Origin: Triglochin maritima
Taxonomy: Eukaryota > Streptophyta > Magnoliopsida > Alismatales > Juncaginaceae
Assembly: GCA_963682175.1 (NCBI GenBank)
Contig: OY821775.1
Location: 33,726,053-33,790,052, forward strand
DNA length: 64,000 bases
Direction: 5' to 3'
Shown here: piece by piece, positions 33,013 to 45,765 of the stretch
Position numbering within the stretch: position 1 is the first letter of the stretch
Layout of the letters: each line of letters opens with the position of its first letter
Position numbers and translations under genes: made by a program
The notes under the pieces: generated by a model
Told to the model about the DNA's origin: nothing
Database searches by the model: none
The model's input: the letters and a program-made list of their open reading frames with translations, nothing else

Positions 33013-34389
33013 AGTTTTTGGCACCGTTGCCGGGGAGGCGACGCATATTTTGTTTTTTGTTGATTTAGATTCTATTCTGCACGATCTAAGTATTTGGATT
33101 TGTGTTTATGGAGACAACAGAGCGGGCGGCGAAATCTGAACGCAGTCTGAGCAACAAGGGCGGCGGAATCGCCGCACACCTGAAGCTTCTGGGCTTCAAA
33201 TTTTTCTGGGACGCAACTCATCTCTGGGTGGACGCGTAGAGCTACTGAAATTTCGAGAGAGGGCGGTGAACCCGACTGAGCATTGTGTAGGTAACTTTTG
33301 TTGCCTTTTTCCTCGTAATTTCTATTTTCAGAAAATTTCCTTTTCATAGAACTGTATGTGTTAGGGCAAAATTCCATAATTTGCAATAATTCAACTCTGA
33401 CCTAAAATTGGCAAAATTAGAAAGACCTTAGTGCATGCATCATCTAGTGTTTTGTATGCATTATTCTTGCTAAATTCTTGCAAATCAATTTCTGTTGAAG
33501 AGTGCTGGAGTCAAGGTACGTATCGTGGTTTTTATCGATTGCATTTAGGCATATAATTTAGTTTGCATACAACCTTGCAATTGCCCCCAATTAAAGACCA
33601 TTGTTTGACTATCTTTGCTAGATCTAAGTTAAACTATCTTAAGGGCAACTCCGTAGGCAAATATACGGTGGGGATTTCATCACCCTTCCGTGGCCCACAA
33701 ATAACAATCCCAAAGTGTCACCCAAGCCTTAAATTAAAATCAATTAGACATTGACCCCTAAGGACTCGGACTCATTTAAGGAGAAGAATTGGTTTGACTT
33801 GCTTTGACCTGAAGCCGATTGAATTTAATTTGGTGTCTATAAAGTGTTTTTGTGTTGACGTAAGTCTTCCAAGCGAAGTGGTTGTCTAATTGGCACCGAC
33901 TCTGTCGGAAGCGCCCCCACTAGCTATACACGGCCTGGCCAAGTTGGTTTGATTAGTGAGGGAGGTGAATCAAGCGAATCAATTCGACTCAACTAGTTAG
34001 GAGTCGTCTAGATCTAAGCGACACTAGGTCTAGGATTGTTTGAACCGTGCTTTCTTAGGAATTTTCTGACCAACCCTCTTTCTATCTTTAGAGTTAGGTT
34101 TCCCTTCTCGTTTGAGTCTTCTTTCTCTTCTCACCTAAATTCTCTAGATTAGGATACCTTTCTCATCTTGCCCCATTCTATTGTTTGTTTCCCTTTTGAA
34201 AAAAAACATAAAAAAACGAAAATTTAAAAAAAATTGTAATTAATTCTTGAAATTAAATTTGGAATTTAAATTTGGAATTTGAATTCAAAAATTGATTCAA
34301 CCCAGTGCACTCAGATTTGGATTCGGGACTTGAGTAATCGACTCTCACAAATTATATAGCCACCTGTTGCACCACCTCACCCAGATCCA
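33013..34389 (+). other. Element E leader proper
   Basis: PBS at 33019-33036 (TGGCACCGTTGCCGGGGA, one change), leader palindrome GCGGCGGAATCGCCGC at 33160-33175, conserved block at 33667-33685, and an A-rich run near 34198-34237. No credible ORF. It ends at the gag ATG. Confidence 0.75.
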
Positions 34390-36831
34390 ATGGGTGAGAA
34401 CGTAGTGGACCCACCTGTTGTGCAACCCATAACTCTGAGGGATCGATGCTATCCAGCGACTGCTGCTCAGCCATCGTGCATCGTTATGCCCACCATACCG
34501 GGTCGCGACTTCGAACTTAAGGCACAATACATGAGTATGTTGCCTAAGTTCACCTCTAGGAAAGACCCATACCTCTTCCTTAGAGAATTTGAGAAAATCT
34601 ACTCTCTTATGCAATACCAGCCTATTCCTGAGGAGGCAGTGCGTCTGAAATTCGTGCCTCTAGCACTGAAGGATGACGCTAAGAAATGGCTATATAGTCT
34701 ACCCGAAATATCTATTAGGAGTTGGGCTGAGTTTGTTCAAGTATTCCGGAAAAAATATTTTCCCAACCATAAGACTATGAGGATTAGGAATGAAATTGTT
34801 GCATTCGTTCAGTCTGAGAGCGAGCCGTTCTATTCCTATCTAGAAAGATTCAAAAGTGTTCTGACCCAATGCCCTCATCATGGAATTCCGAGATGGCAAT
34901 TATGTCAAATTATTTATGAGGGATTGACACCCACATCTAGGGTTATGGTAGAACCCGTAAGCCAAGGGAACTTTATGTCGAAAAATGAAAATGATGCCTG
35001 GACTTTTCTTGAGGAATTAGCTGAAAACAGTATGCAATGGGACAATGCTAGAACATCGCTTAACCCGAGTATTGGATCTAGAATAGCAAGTCAACCCAAA
35101 CCAGGTGTCTTAGCTGTAGATGCCAACATAGCGGCTGAAGCAAAACTAGCTACCCTTATGCGCAGAATGGAAAGTTTAGAGCTACAAACCCAAAACCGAG
35201 TGAATCAAGCCTCGTCTATCCCTTGCTCTAGATGTGGTCAGACTGGTCATGTAATGGAGGATTGTGTGGATTGGGACCAAGTTAATGCCATGTATAACCA
35301 TGCTAGAAATGACCCATACGCATCAACCTATAACTCGGGTTGGCGTAATAATTCCAATTTCTCATCAAACCAACAGGGTCAACCTCCTAGACAACAACCA
35401 AACCCGTACAACCAAAATAATACATCATCTGGGTTTAGTAACAATAACGATCATGAGGTTAGGTTGACAAGCTTAGAAAATTTGATGAAAACTTTTATAC
35501 AAACACCCAACCAGACCTTCCAAAGGCTACAGACACAAGTCAACCAAGTAGCATAAATAGTAGGTGAAAGAGAAAAGGGTCGGTTTCCAAGTCAACCTGA
35601 GGTGAACCCTAGATCTAATAATTCATATCAATCCTATCAACCACCTTTAGGAAATAACAACCCTAGACCGGTTCAAATGGTTAATGAGGAAGGGCCGTTC
35701 CAACAAATAAATGCAGTAGTGTCATTACGGTCCGGAAGACAGATTGATAATAATGTGGTTAATCCTAGAACATCTAATCAATCGAGCCATCAAGCTACCA
35801 CATATGACCTAACCATTGAACCCGACGTCCAATCTGAAACGCCCAACCCACCTACTCAACCTGAACCCATAGCTCAACCTGAACCTGAACGAGTCTATGT
35901 TCCTAAAGCCCAATGCCCCAATAGACTCAAAAAGAACTCAAGTGCACAAATAGAGAAAATCTTGGAAGTATTTAAGCAAGTTAAGGTGAACATTCCACTC
36001 TTAGACATGATTCAACAAATACCTGCTTATGCTAAATTCTTAAAAGATTTGTGCACTAAAAAGAGAAAAACGAACGTACCAAAGAATGCATTCTTAACTG
36101 CAAACATAAGTTCTATTTTGTCCAACACATCTCCTATAAAATATAAGGATCCTGGGTGTCCCACAATTTCTTGTGCAATAGGAGATACTTATATCAACAA
36201 AGCCCTTCTAGACCTTGGTGGTAGTGTTAACCTACTCCCGTACTCTGTCTATGAGCAAATGAACCTTGGTCCACTAAAACCCTCTAAGACAACCCTTCAA
36301 TTTGCTGATTGTTCTATTAAGAAACCAAGAGGTATAGTCGATGATGTTTTGATCAAGGTTGGGGACTTCATTAACCCAGAGGATTTTGTCGTACTAGATA
36401 CCGCACCTGTTGTAAATCCTAATCGACATATCCCTGTAATTCTAGGCAGACCCTTTTTAGCCACTTCTGAAGCATTGATAAACTGTCGAAATGGGCTCAT
36501 GCAATTATCTTTCGGGAACTTAAAAGCTGAATTTAATATCTTTCACGTTGATAGTGAGTCAGAAATAATATGCAATCAAAGTGATGTTGTGATGAGAGCA
36601 CGTATCTATCAGATTTCTAAATTAAATAAATCATCACAAAATCAAAAAGGAAGTAAGAAAAGGGGGAGTAATTCTTCGACACACCCACCATCACTCGAGC
36701 AAATAAGAGAACCTATTTATGTGAGGGGTGTGGAACCTGGGACTCAGGCCTCTCATTGCAACATGGGGAACAATTCAACTGGATACATGCACCAATATGG
36801 TGTCATTCAATCCAGTTCTGACTATGGTTGA
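34390..36831 (+). pseudogene. Element E gag-protease frame, one in-frame stop
   Basis: A single 814-codon frame broken only by TAA at 35554-35556. Start ATG 34390 (MGENVVDPPV) is also present in B at 39428. The retrotransposon gag core covers about residues 50-215 (DPYLFLREFEKI, KKWLYSLPE, FPNHKTMRIRNE). The intact zinc knuckle CSRCGQTGHVMEDC is at residues 279-292. An asparagine/glutamine/proline-rich linker follows. The protease has LLDLGGSVNLLPYS with its aspartate codon at 36211; the third motif residue is Gly rather than Ala. ILGRPFLA follows near 36440. The frame ends SSSDYG and no RT is present. It would make particle and protease but no replication enzymes. Confidence 0.9.
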
Positions 36832-37917
36832 CTTTGAGCAAATTCCATCCTTCCACCGCAGTTCACCAAGGTAATAAGTGCATTTGCTTTATATTTGCAT
36901 ACATTGAGGATAATGCATGATTTAGGTTTGGGGGGGTGTTTATGTATATATTTATCTATATATCTGTCGTTTATTTGTTAAAAAAAATTAAATAAAATTC
37001 AATGTTTCATGACATAGCTTAAGATTGAACTGCCAAAACCCGGGTACAAATTGCATTGAGTTTTTGTTCCTTATTATATAGTTCTGCTTGTAGAAATTAT
37101 GACATAAATCTAAGTTGCAAAGAAATAACCGATTGCCCTTTAAGATATGTATGCACTTTAATTGGATGAATCAAATCTTTTAAGTGGTTGATAAAAAGCA
37201 GAGGTTGAGGAAAATATACCGGGAAGTGTGGACTTCTAATAGCAATTAAGCCTTGAGGAAAATAAAAGTAAAAATAAAGGAATAAAGTGAGGAAAACACA
37301 TTTTGCCAAATGACTACAAAAACCCAAGCCTTTGAGTCACTGGTCCGTAGTGGTATCTTGAAACCCGGTAACTTGAGTCTACCAGCTCGGGATTATCGGC
37401 CAAACTCGCTACACGAATGCAAAAAGGGTAAAAGTGTAAAAAAGCAAATGTGTTGAATCACGGAAGAAAGAAAAATATATATATACTCAAGGCCCAAAGT
37501 TAAAAGAATAATTCATGCCATGGTTGATCCGAATGATACTTCACCACCAGAGGAGGCGTGCAAAATAATTGAAGTGATATCATGTGTAGAGGGGTTAGTG
37601 GTGTGAATGTTGGAGGAACAAAAGACCAAGTCATATTTTTAATGAGTTAGATTCTTATAATGAGCATACAAGAATTCGAAGTGAGACGTATAAGGTTGAT
37701 GTGGAGATATTAAGAGCTATTAATGGAATGTTGATTTAAGACTTTGTTGGTATGTCAACTGAAAACTCTCACGAGACAAAACTCGTCCTCTAAGGAAACT
37801 TGGATGTTTAAAGGCTTGTTGCACATGCTAAGTGCAACCGTGATTCCTACGAAAGTCAGTTAGGATTTCCCGGTTTTTATTTTTCGTATATTCTGTTTTG
37901 CTAGGGACTAGCAAAAT
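36832..37917 (+). other. Element E non-coding tail
   Basis: About 1.1 kb. Internal PPT-like tract at 36922-36942 after AGGATAATGCATGA, hairpins GTTGCAC-7-GTGCAAC (37818-37838) and TTTTGCTA-5-TAGCAAAA (37896-37916). No credible ORF. Confidence 0.72.
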
Positions 37918-37934
37918 CTAGGTGTGGGGGTATT
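37918..37934 (+). promoter_or_regulatory. Polypurine tract of element E
   Basis: CTAGGTGTGGGGGTATT next to the last LTR. Confidence 0.86.
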
Positions 37935-39143
37935 TGATGCATTGCATCATATGTCTTTCATTTAGATCACTTTAACATCAATAAATGCTACTAAGGTATG
38001 TGTTTAGTCTTCTTTACCAAATACAGGGATCTGAATGCAATTTACCCATATCCCGAGCATAAACGCGTGCGGAAGACTCATTTCTATCATAAAGACCAAG
38101 CTCAAGATTATCGGGTTTCAAGTGGAAATGTTTCCAAGCATAAAAGCATTCAAGACCTAATTACAAAAAGAACAAGGAATTGAGCACAAAAGTAGCCGGG
38201 GACTTGATTGAAAAAGACAAGGACCTAATTGCAATTCGCGAGTTATTATGGAGAAAATCTAAAAAAAATCAATGTAGTTCTCCAAACATATAAAGGAATT
38301 AATCCGGAGCTCAAAAGAATGGAAAGAATCAATCCAGACGCGCAAAGGAGGATCAAATCATACCATAAACTACCATCAAAAATCCGGATTAAATCAGAGA
38401 AGATTGTGCGGCGAAATCGCCGCATATCACATACATTGTGCGGCGGAAACGCCGCCCCCTCAGCGATCTGTGTGCTCCAATTTTGTCCAGTCGTGTCTGG
38501 ACACGTGTACTCTCCAATTATATACTTAGGTCTCTTGTAACAACTATAAATAGCCCCGAGAACGATGTTAGAAGGGTCCTTGGTCCTTAACCTTAGTTTT
38601 TATTTTTAGTCTTAGTTTTGTATTCTCATTCTTAGTAACAAAATTCTGTCTTTTGTTTCTTGTTTTTAGTTTTCTTTTGTAATGCCTCTAGGATCCCTTC
38701 TTCCTCCCTCCATGAGTTTCTAACTCTTTCCAAAGGGTGGAGCTGACAGATTTAGGGTGAAGAGAAGACGAATAAAAGTTATTATTTTAATTTTGTGTTA
38801 GTATATTTTGATTACTTGAGTTTGTGTTAAATCATTTATCATGTAATGCTTCATAACTAACATGATTTATTATAAGTTTCTGAATTCTCTAATCTAAACC
38901 CTAAATCTAAACCTCCACCCGACGGAATTCACCTCTTTGTTCTTGTTTTAGTTTTAATTGTTCTTATTCTTGCTTTAGATAATTAAAACCCAAAAATCTC
39001 AAAACCCAATTATTTCTTCTCTCCTTCTTCCCCTTAATCGAAAATCACACTAATAACAGAATCTCTCCCTCCTTGTGTTCGACCCGTATTTGCCACGTCT
39101 CCATTGACGTCGTGCACTTGCGGTATAAATTAAATTCTCATCA
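37935..39143 (+). repeat. Element E 3' LTR (1209 bp)
   Basis: Starts TGATGCATTGCATCATATG, missing one 9-bp unit of the terminal repeat present in the other copies. Palindromes at 38407-38424 and 38440-38455, TATA box at 38545-38552. GTTTC follows. Confidence 0.92.
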
Positions 39144-39148
39144 GTTTC
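39144..39148. repeat. Target-site duplication of element E, right copy (GTTTC)
   Basis: Exact match to 29478-29482. Confidence 0.88.
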
Positions 39149-39427
39149 CCTTCTCATCTGAGGCTTCTTTCTCTTCTCATCTCAATTCACTAGATTAGGA
39201 TTCCTTTCTCCTCTTTCTCCCTTCTATTGTTTGCTTCCATTTTTGAAGAAAAAAAAGTAATTGATTCTTGAAATTGAAATTTCCAATTTGAATTCAGAAA
39301 TAGATTCAAACCGGTGCACTCAGATTTGGGTTCGGGACTTGAGTAATCGACTCTCACGAGTTCATCTAGATTCCAGTCTAGAGCATAGCCCCCCCAATCC
39401 ACCTGTTGCACCACCTCACCCGGATCC

Positions 39428-41654
39428 AATGGGTGAGAATGTAGTCGACCCACCTGTTGCACCACCTATGACTCTGAGGGATTGGTGCTACCCAACGATG
39501 GCTGCTCAGCCATCGTGCATCGTTATGCCCATCATACCAGGTCGCGACTTCGAACTGAAGGTACAACACATGAGTATGTTGCCCAAGTTCACCTCTAAGG
39601 AAGACCTATATCTCTTCCTTAGAGAATTTGAGGAAATCTGCTCCCTTATGCAATACAAGCATATCTCTGAGGAGGTTGTGCGTCTTAAATTCGTGCCTCT
39701 AGCACTGAAGGACGACGCTAAGAAATGACTATATAGTCTAGCCGAAAGATCTATTAGGAGTTGGGCCAAGTTTGTTCAAGTATTCTTAAACAAATATTTC
39801 CCCAACCATAAGACTATTAGGATTAGGAATGAAATTGTTGCATTCGTTCAATCTCAGAGCGAGTCGTTCTATTCCTATTTAGAAAGATTTTAAAGTTTGT
39901 TGACCCATTGCCCTCATCATCGAATTCCAAGATGGCAATTGTGCCAAATTATTTATGAGGGATTGACACCTACATCTAGGGTTATGGTAGAATCTGTATG
40001 CCAAGGAAACTTTATGTCCAAAAATGAGAATGATGCTTGGACTTTTCTTGAGGATTTAGCCGAAAATAGTATGCAATGGGACAATACTAGAGCACCGAAT
40101 AACCCGAGTATTGGATCTAGAATAGCAAGTACAACCCAAACCAGGTGTCTTAGCTGTAGATACTACTGTAGCTGCTGAAGCAAAACTAGCTACCCTTATG
40201 CGTACAATGGAAAGTCTAGAGCTAAAAACCCAACCCCTACTGAATCAAGCATCTTCCATCCCGTGCTCTAGATGTGGTCAAACTGGTCATATAATGGAGG
40301 ATTGTGCGGACTTGGAACAAGTTAATGCCGCATTTAACCATTCTAGAAATGACTCATACGCATCAACCTATAACCTGGGTTGACATAATCATCCCAATCT
40401 TTCATGGAGCCAACAAGGTCAACCTCCTAGACAACAACCAAACCTGTATAACCAAAATAATACATCATCTGGGTTTAGTAACAATGGAGATTATGATGTT
40501 AGGTTGACAAGTTTGGAAATTTTGGTTAAGACTTTTATGCAAACAACCACCCAATCCTTCCAAAGGCTAGAAACACAGGTTAGCCAACTAGTACAAATTG
40601 TAGGTGCAAGAGAAAAGGGTCAGTTTCCAAGTCAACCTGAGGTGAATCCAAGACCTAATAATCAATATCAGCCCTATCAACCACCTCTAGGAAGTAACAA
40701 CCCTAGACCAGTTCAAATGGTTAATGAGGAGGGACCGTTCCAACAAATAAATGTAGTTGTATCATTACGGTCTGGAAAACAAGTTGATAACAATGTGGTA
40801 AATCCTAGAGCTCCTAATCAATCTAGCCATCAAGCACCCACATGTGACCTGACCAATGAACCTGAAGTCCAATTTGAAAAGTCAAACCCACCTACTCAAC
40901 CTGACCCTATAGCCCAACATGAGCGAGTCTATGTTCCTAAAACCCCATTCTCCAATAGACTCAAGAAGAGCTCAAGTGCACAAATGGAGAAAAATCTTGT
41001 AAGTATTTAAGCAAGTTAAGGTGAATATTCCACTCCTAGATATGATTCAACAAATACCTGCTTATGCTAATTCTTAAAGGATCTGTGCACTAAGAAGAGA
41101 AAGACGAACGTACCAAAGAAGGAATTCTTAACTGCAAACATAAGCACTATTCTGTCCAACTCGTCTCCTATAAAGTATAAGGACCCTGGGTGTCCCACAA
41201 TTTCATGTGAAATAGGAGATACTTTTATCAACAAAGCCCTTCTAGACCTTGGTGCTAGTGTTAACTTTCTCCTGTTCTCTGTCTAGGAGCAACTAATGGC
41301 CCACTAAAACCCTCTAAGACAACCCTTCAATTTGCTGGTTGCTCTGTTAAGAAACCAAGAGGTATAGTATAGGATGTTTTGATTAAGGTTGGTGATTTCA
41401 TTTACCCAGTGGATTTTGTTGTTCTAGACACTGAACATGTTGTCGATCCTAAGAGACAAATCCCTATAATACTAGGCAGACCCTTTTCAGCCACTTCTGA
41501 AGCTTTGATAAATTGTCGAAATGAGCTCATGCAACTATCTTTTGGAAATTTAAAAGCTGAATTTAATATCATTCATGTTGATAGAGAACCAGAAATAGTA
41601 TGCAATCAAAGTGACGTTGTGATGAGATTGCGTATTTATAAGATTTCTGAATAA
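39428..41654 (+). pseudogene. Element B gag-protease, decayed
   Basis: Homologous to the E gag-protease throughout. Starts MGENVVDPPV at 39428. A stop at 39726-39728 falls in the gag core, another near 39891, a frameshift near 40130, stops near 40381, a frameshift near 40990 and more beyond 41060. The zinc knuckle CSRCGQTGHIMEDC is intact at about 40263-40304. The protease retains DLGAS near 41250 and ends with ILGRPFSA and a frame closing at 41654. No RT follows. It is much more damaged than E, fitting B being older. Confidence 0.87.
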
Positions 41655-42915
41655 AATAAATCATCGCAAAATCAAAAAGAAAGTGAGAAAAAGGGGAGTA
41701 ATTCATCTACCCAACCACCATCACTCGAGCAAATAAGAGAACCAACATATGTGAGGGGTGTGGAATCTTTACATTAGAACTCTCAGGGCAACATTGGGAA
41801 CAATTGACCGGGATACATGCACCAACATGGTGACATTCAATCCAGTTCTGACTATGGTTGACTCTGATCAAATTCAATCCCTCTACCGTAAGTTGATTCA
41901 GGTAATAAGTGCATTTTCTTTATCTTTGCATACATTGAGGACAATGCATGATTTAGGTGTGGGGGGTGTTTATCTATCTATATATTTTGTTGGTTAAAAA
42001 AAAATTCAATGCTCCATGACATAGCTTAAGATTGAACTGCCCAAACCCGTGTACAAATTGCATTGAGTTTTTGTGCTTTATTATATAGTTCTGCTTGTAG
42101 AAACTATGACATAAATCTAAGTTCCAAAGAAATAACCCATTACCCTTTAAGACATGTATGCAGTTAAATTGGATGAATCAAATCTTTGAAGTGGTTTATA
42201 AAAAGCAGAGGTTGAGGAAAATATACCGGGAAGTGTGGACTTCTAATAGCAATTAAGCCTTGAGGAAAATAAAAGGGGAATAAAAGTGAGGAAAGCACAT
42301 GTTGCAAAATGATTACAAAAGCCCAAGCCTTCGAGTCACTGGTCCGTAGGGGTATCTTAAAACCCGGTAACTTGAGTCTGCCAGCTCGGGATTATCGACC
42401 AAACTCGCTACACGAATGCAAAAAGGGTAAAAGTGTCAAAAAAAGCAAATGTGTTGAATCACGGAAAAAAATACTTTAAGATACTTAAGGCCCAAAGTTA
42501 AAAGAATGATCCATGCCATGGTTGATCCGAATGATACTTCACCACCAGAGGAGGCGTGCAAAATAATTTAAGTGATAACATGTGTAGAAGGGTTAGTGGT
42601 GTGAATGTTGGAGGAACAAAGACCCAGTCAGAATTTTTATGAGTTAGAATTATATAATGAGAATGCAAGAATTCCATGTGACATGTATATGGTTGAGGTG
42701 GAGATATTGAGAGTTATTAATGAAATGTTGAATTAAGACTTTGTGGGTGTGTCAACTGAAAACCCTCACGAGACAAAACTCATCCTCTAAGAAAACTTAG
42801 GGGTTTAAAGGCTTGTTGCACATGCTAAGTGCAACCGTGATTCCTGGTATAGTGAGTTAGGATTTCTCTGTTTTCATTTTTCTTATATTTTGTTTTACTA
42901 TGGACTAGCAAAATC
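41655..42915 (+). other. Element B non-coding tail
   Basis: Matches the E tail: internal PPT-like tract TTTAGGTGTGGGGGGTGTTT at 41952-41971, hairpin GTTGCAC-7-GTGCAAC at 42815-42835, and an imperfect TTTTACT/AGCAAAA hairpin at about 42893-42914. No credible ORF. Confidence 0.7.
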
Positions 42916-42931
42916 TAGGTGTGGGGGTATT
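42916..42931 (+). promoter_or_regulatory. Polypurine tract of element B
   Basis: TAGGTGTGGGGGTATT abutting the 3' LTR. Confidence 0.86.
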
Positions 42932-44132
42932 TGATGCATTGCATACATTGCATCATATGTCGTTCATTTAGATTAACTTTATATCAATAAATGCTACTAA
43001 GGTATGTGTTTAGTCTTATTTACAGAATACAGGGACCTGAATGCAAATTACCCATATCCCGAGCATAAACGCGTGCAAGAGACACATTTCTGTCCTAAAG
43101 ACCAAGTTCAAGATTAGCAGGGTTCAAATTGAAGTCCATCCAAGCATAAAAGCATTGAAAGACCTAATTACAAAAAGGCCAACGGCCTAAGCACAAAAGT
43201 AGTCAGGGACTTAATTACAAGAATACGAGGACCCGACTGCAAATTACAAGTACGAAAATATTATTTTGGAGAAGTGCTAAATAAAACTCAATTTGGATCT
43301 CCAAATATATGAAGAAATAATTTCGGAGCTCAAAAGAAAGGAAAGAAATCAATCCGGACGTGCAAAGGACAACTAACTCATACCATAAACACACAAGAAA
43401 AATCCGGATCCAATCTGAGCTAAAATTACAACGATTTCACCACACATCACATACAACTTGCTGCGAAAACGCCGCACCCCTTTCGATCCGTGGCCCCGAA
43501 TTTTGTCCAGTCGTGTCATGACGCGTGTACTTTCCTATTTCGTACTTGGGTCCCTTGTATCGGCTATAAATAGCCCCGAAACGACGTTGTGAAAAGCTAA
43601 GTTTTTATTCCATGCTTTAGTAATAAAATTATGTTGGTTTATTTTGTGTTTTTAGTTTTCTTTTGTAGTTTCTCTAGGACCCCTTCTCCTTCCCTCCATC
43701 CATGAGTTTCTAACTCTCTCCAAAGGGTGGGGGTGATGGATTTAGGGTGATGAGAAGACGAATGATGTTATTATTTTAATTTCTTGTTAGTATATTTTGA
43801 TTACTTGAGTTTATGTTGAATCATTTATCATGTAATGCTTTATAACTAATGTGATTTATTATAAGTTTTAGATTTCTCTAAACAAAACCTGACATCTAAA
43901 CCTCCACCCGTTGTACTCTCATCCATCTATGCTTTATTTTTAATTTGTTTTTGTTGTTCTTGCTTTAGAAATTAAAAAATCCAAAAATCTCAAACCAACC
44001 TTATTTCTCTCTCTTTCTTTCCTTAATCGAAAATCACAAAAATAAAAATATCTCTCCCTCATTGTGTTCGACCCATACTTTCCACGTCTTCATTGACACC
44101 ATGCACTTGCGGTATAAATTAAATTCTCATCA
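42932..44132 (+). repeat. Element B 3' LTR (1201 bp)
   Basis: TGATGCATTGCATACATTGC to CTCATCA. The U3 palindrome pair is mostly eroded here, unlike the 5' copy. TATA box at 43565-43572. Confidence 0.88.
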
Positions 44133-45765
44133 ATGGTGGCAGCCAAGAGCATCCTCAAACAGCAAACACAAGCCGTGGGAGTGCGGCTACAACAAATGTC
44201 AACCTGGTTCCTCCCACCAATGGAGAGGGCTACCAACCTAAGTGGTCTGAATTGGTTGGGGTAGGGGTGAAGTAATACCACTCCTGAATTCATCCAACCG
44301 GGGCTGAAGGAAGGAGCTAAAGTTGTGGTGTGCACCAAGCAACAAGTTGTGGAGGCACTGAAATCGTGGGACAAGGTTCTTTTTGTGTATTTCGTGGACA
44401 TCAAACCCCACCTCCCAACCCTGGAGTGGTACTTGCACATCCTTTGGGAGCTTCACGGGAGTGTAGAGGTGATTCATCGTCGAAATGGGTTCTTACTTTT
44501 TAGATTTATTTTGGAAGAGGACCGCAAACATGTTATTGAGAGAGGTGCTTGGTTTGTTCGGGGCACTCCCTTAGTAGTCCAGCAATGGAGGCCGGAGGTG
44601 GTTATGAAGAGAAGCAAGATATCATCTATTCTGATATGGATAAGGCTGCCGGAGTATGTTTGGAGTTCGGCCATACTCTGGTTAGGTGCCCACAAAACCA
44701 GCGTGAAAAGGTGAGGGAGGATGGAAGAATCGCAGTGAAATCTACTCCAAGGGTGAAGTATGTGTGAAGGTTGGCCAAAACGGAGACACAAAAAGGATTG
44801 GCTCATCCGAGGTGAAAGAAAGGGAAGAGCAAAATGGAGGAGTAGGCGTAAAGGAGGGGGCAACTGCTGATCCTAAATTGGTGGCCCAACAGCATTATGA
44901 AGGTGAAGGAGTGATGACACATGGCGAGGCCATAGTGGAGTTGGGCACCACAACGGAGGTGGAAACCATAACGGAAAGGGAGACCATAATGGGGAAAAAA
45001 CTCTGGAACAGAGATGGTGAGGGCTGAAATAACGGAAAAGAAATCTTTACGCTTAGAAGAGGAACCAATCAGCATGGAGAAGGCTAGTCGAGAAATTTTT
45101 AATGCACCAACCATGAAGAAGTTTCCTCCTTTGGGGGGGACAAAGGCTGCTGCAAAAAGCAACCTTGTGAGCAAAAGAAGATAGCAAATCAAGGGGGACC
45201 AACATCAACTTAGTGGGGGAAACAAACAAAATTCCGGTCCACCAATCATGGGGGAGAACCACAAAGGAGTTTCCTTTGCTCCAGCACGAGGAAACATTGC
45301 TGGAAACACTTCATCGGGAAACCAACGTGACAAGCAAGATGTAGGAGAGAAGCTCAGCTATGGGGAGAAGCAAGGTAATGGATTGAGTGGGGTTGCCTGG
45401 TGTAGCTCCAATCCTAGCCACCTACGCCCAAGAGGAGGCATCGTTACCAGGTCGAGACCTATGATGGACAAGTCGAGCATTAACGGTCTGGGGCATTTTG
45501 ATGTCCTAGCAGAGCTTGAAGGAAGAGAGGATGAAGGAGATAATGTTGCTGAAGGAGGGGAAGAAGAAGGCACATATGACATCTTTAGTCGGCATGAGGA
45601 TGGGAAAAAGAGGGCTGCGTGCAAGGCTACATATCCCCCACCTCCGGTGGACCTCGAGTTATTATCACCACAGCCCAAAGCATTCCGTACAATTCGAGAG
45701 AAGGGACTAGAACAACAAAAAGCAAACTAAGGCGGTAAGGGACGAAAGTCCCATATTGCAAAGCC
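44133..45765 (+). pseudogene. LINE ORF1 (DUF4283-type RNA-binding protein), degenerate
   Basis: The frame from about 44325 gives VVEALKSWDKVLFVYFV and GFLLFRFILEEDRKHVIER, then GAWFVRGTPLVVQQW, the pattern of the DUF4283 domain of plant L1 ORF1. About 44640-44700 reads CLEFGHTLVRC, a zinc knuckle lacking its first cysteine pair, so the segment between domain and knuckle is shortened. A low-complexity acidic tail (44767-45730) ends in a region with HFDVLAELEGRED. Several stops and frameshifts. ORF1 would coat LINE RNA. The 5' end was probably cut by the B insertion at 44132. Confidence 0.72.

Larger units (their letters stand above)
29483..39143 (+). mobile_element. Element E: gag-protease retrotransposon with three LTRs, nested in element B
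   Basis: LTRs at 29483-30701, 31794-33012 and 37935-39143, exact GTTTC duplications outside, tRNA-Asp PBS after each of the first two LTRs, and PPT before the last. The interior codes for gag and protease only. The extra LTR plus leader (29483-31793, 2311 bp) is a tandem duplication explained by an unequal crossover between the E and B leaders (see findings). Confidence 0.9.
27642..44132 (+). mobile_element. Element B: second Athila-type family, gag-protease only, split by element E
   Basis: LTRs at 27642-28839 and 42932-44132, a degraded tRNA-Asp PBS, and PPT TAGGTGTGGGGGTATT before the 3' LTR. The LTR termini are TGATGCAT and CTCATCA. Element E interrupts the leader at 29483. The remaining interior (28840-29482 plus 39149-42931) contains a decayed gag-protease and no pol. 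I do not see a perfect target-site duplication: ATATT on the left, ATGGT on the right. Confidence 0.85.

Noticed and set aside
44090..44863. Minus-strand ORFs over the LINE ORF1
   Set aside because: Shadow frames opposite the DUF4283 and knuckle coding strand, which carries the recognisable motifs.
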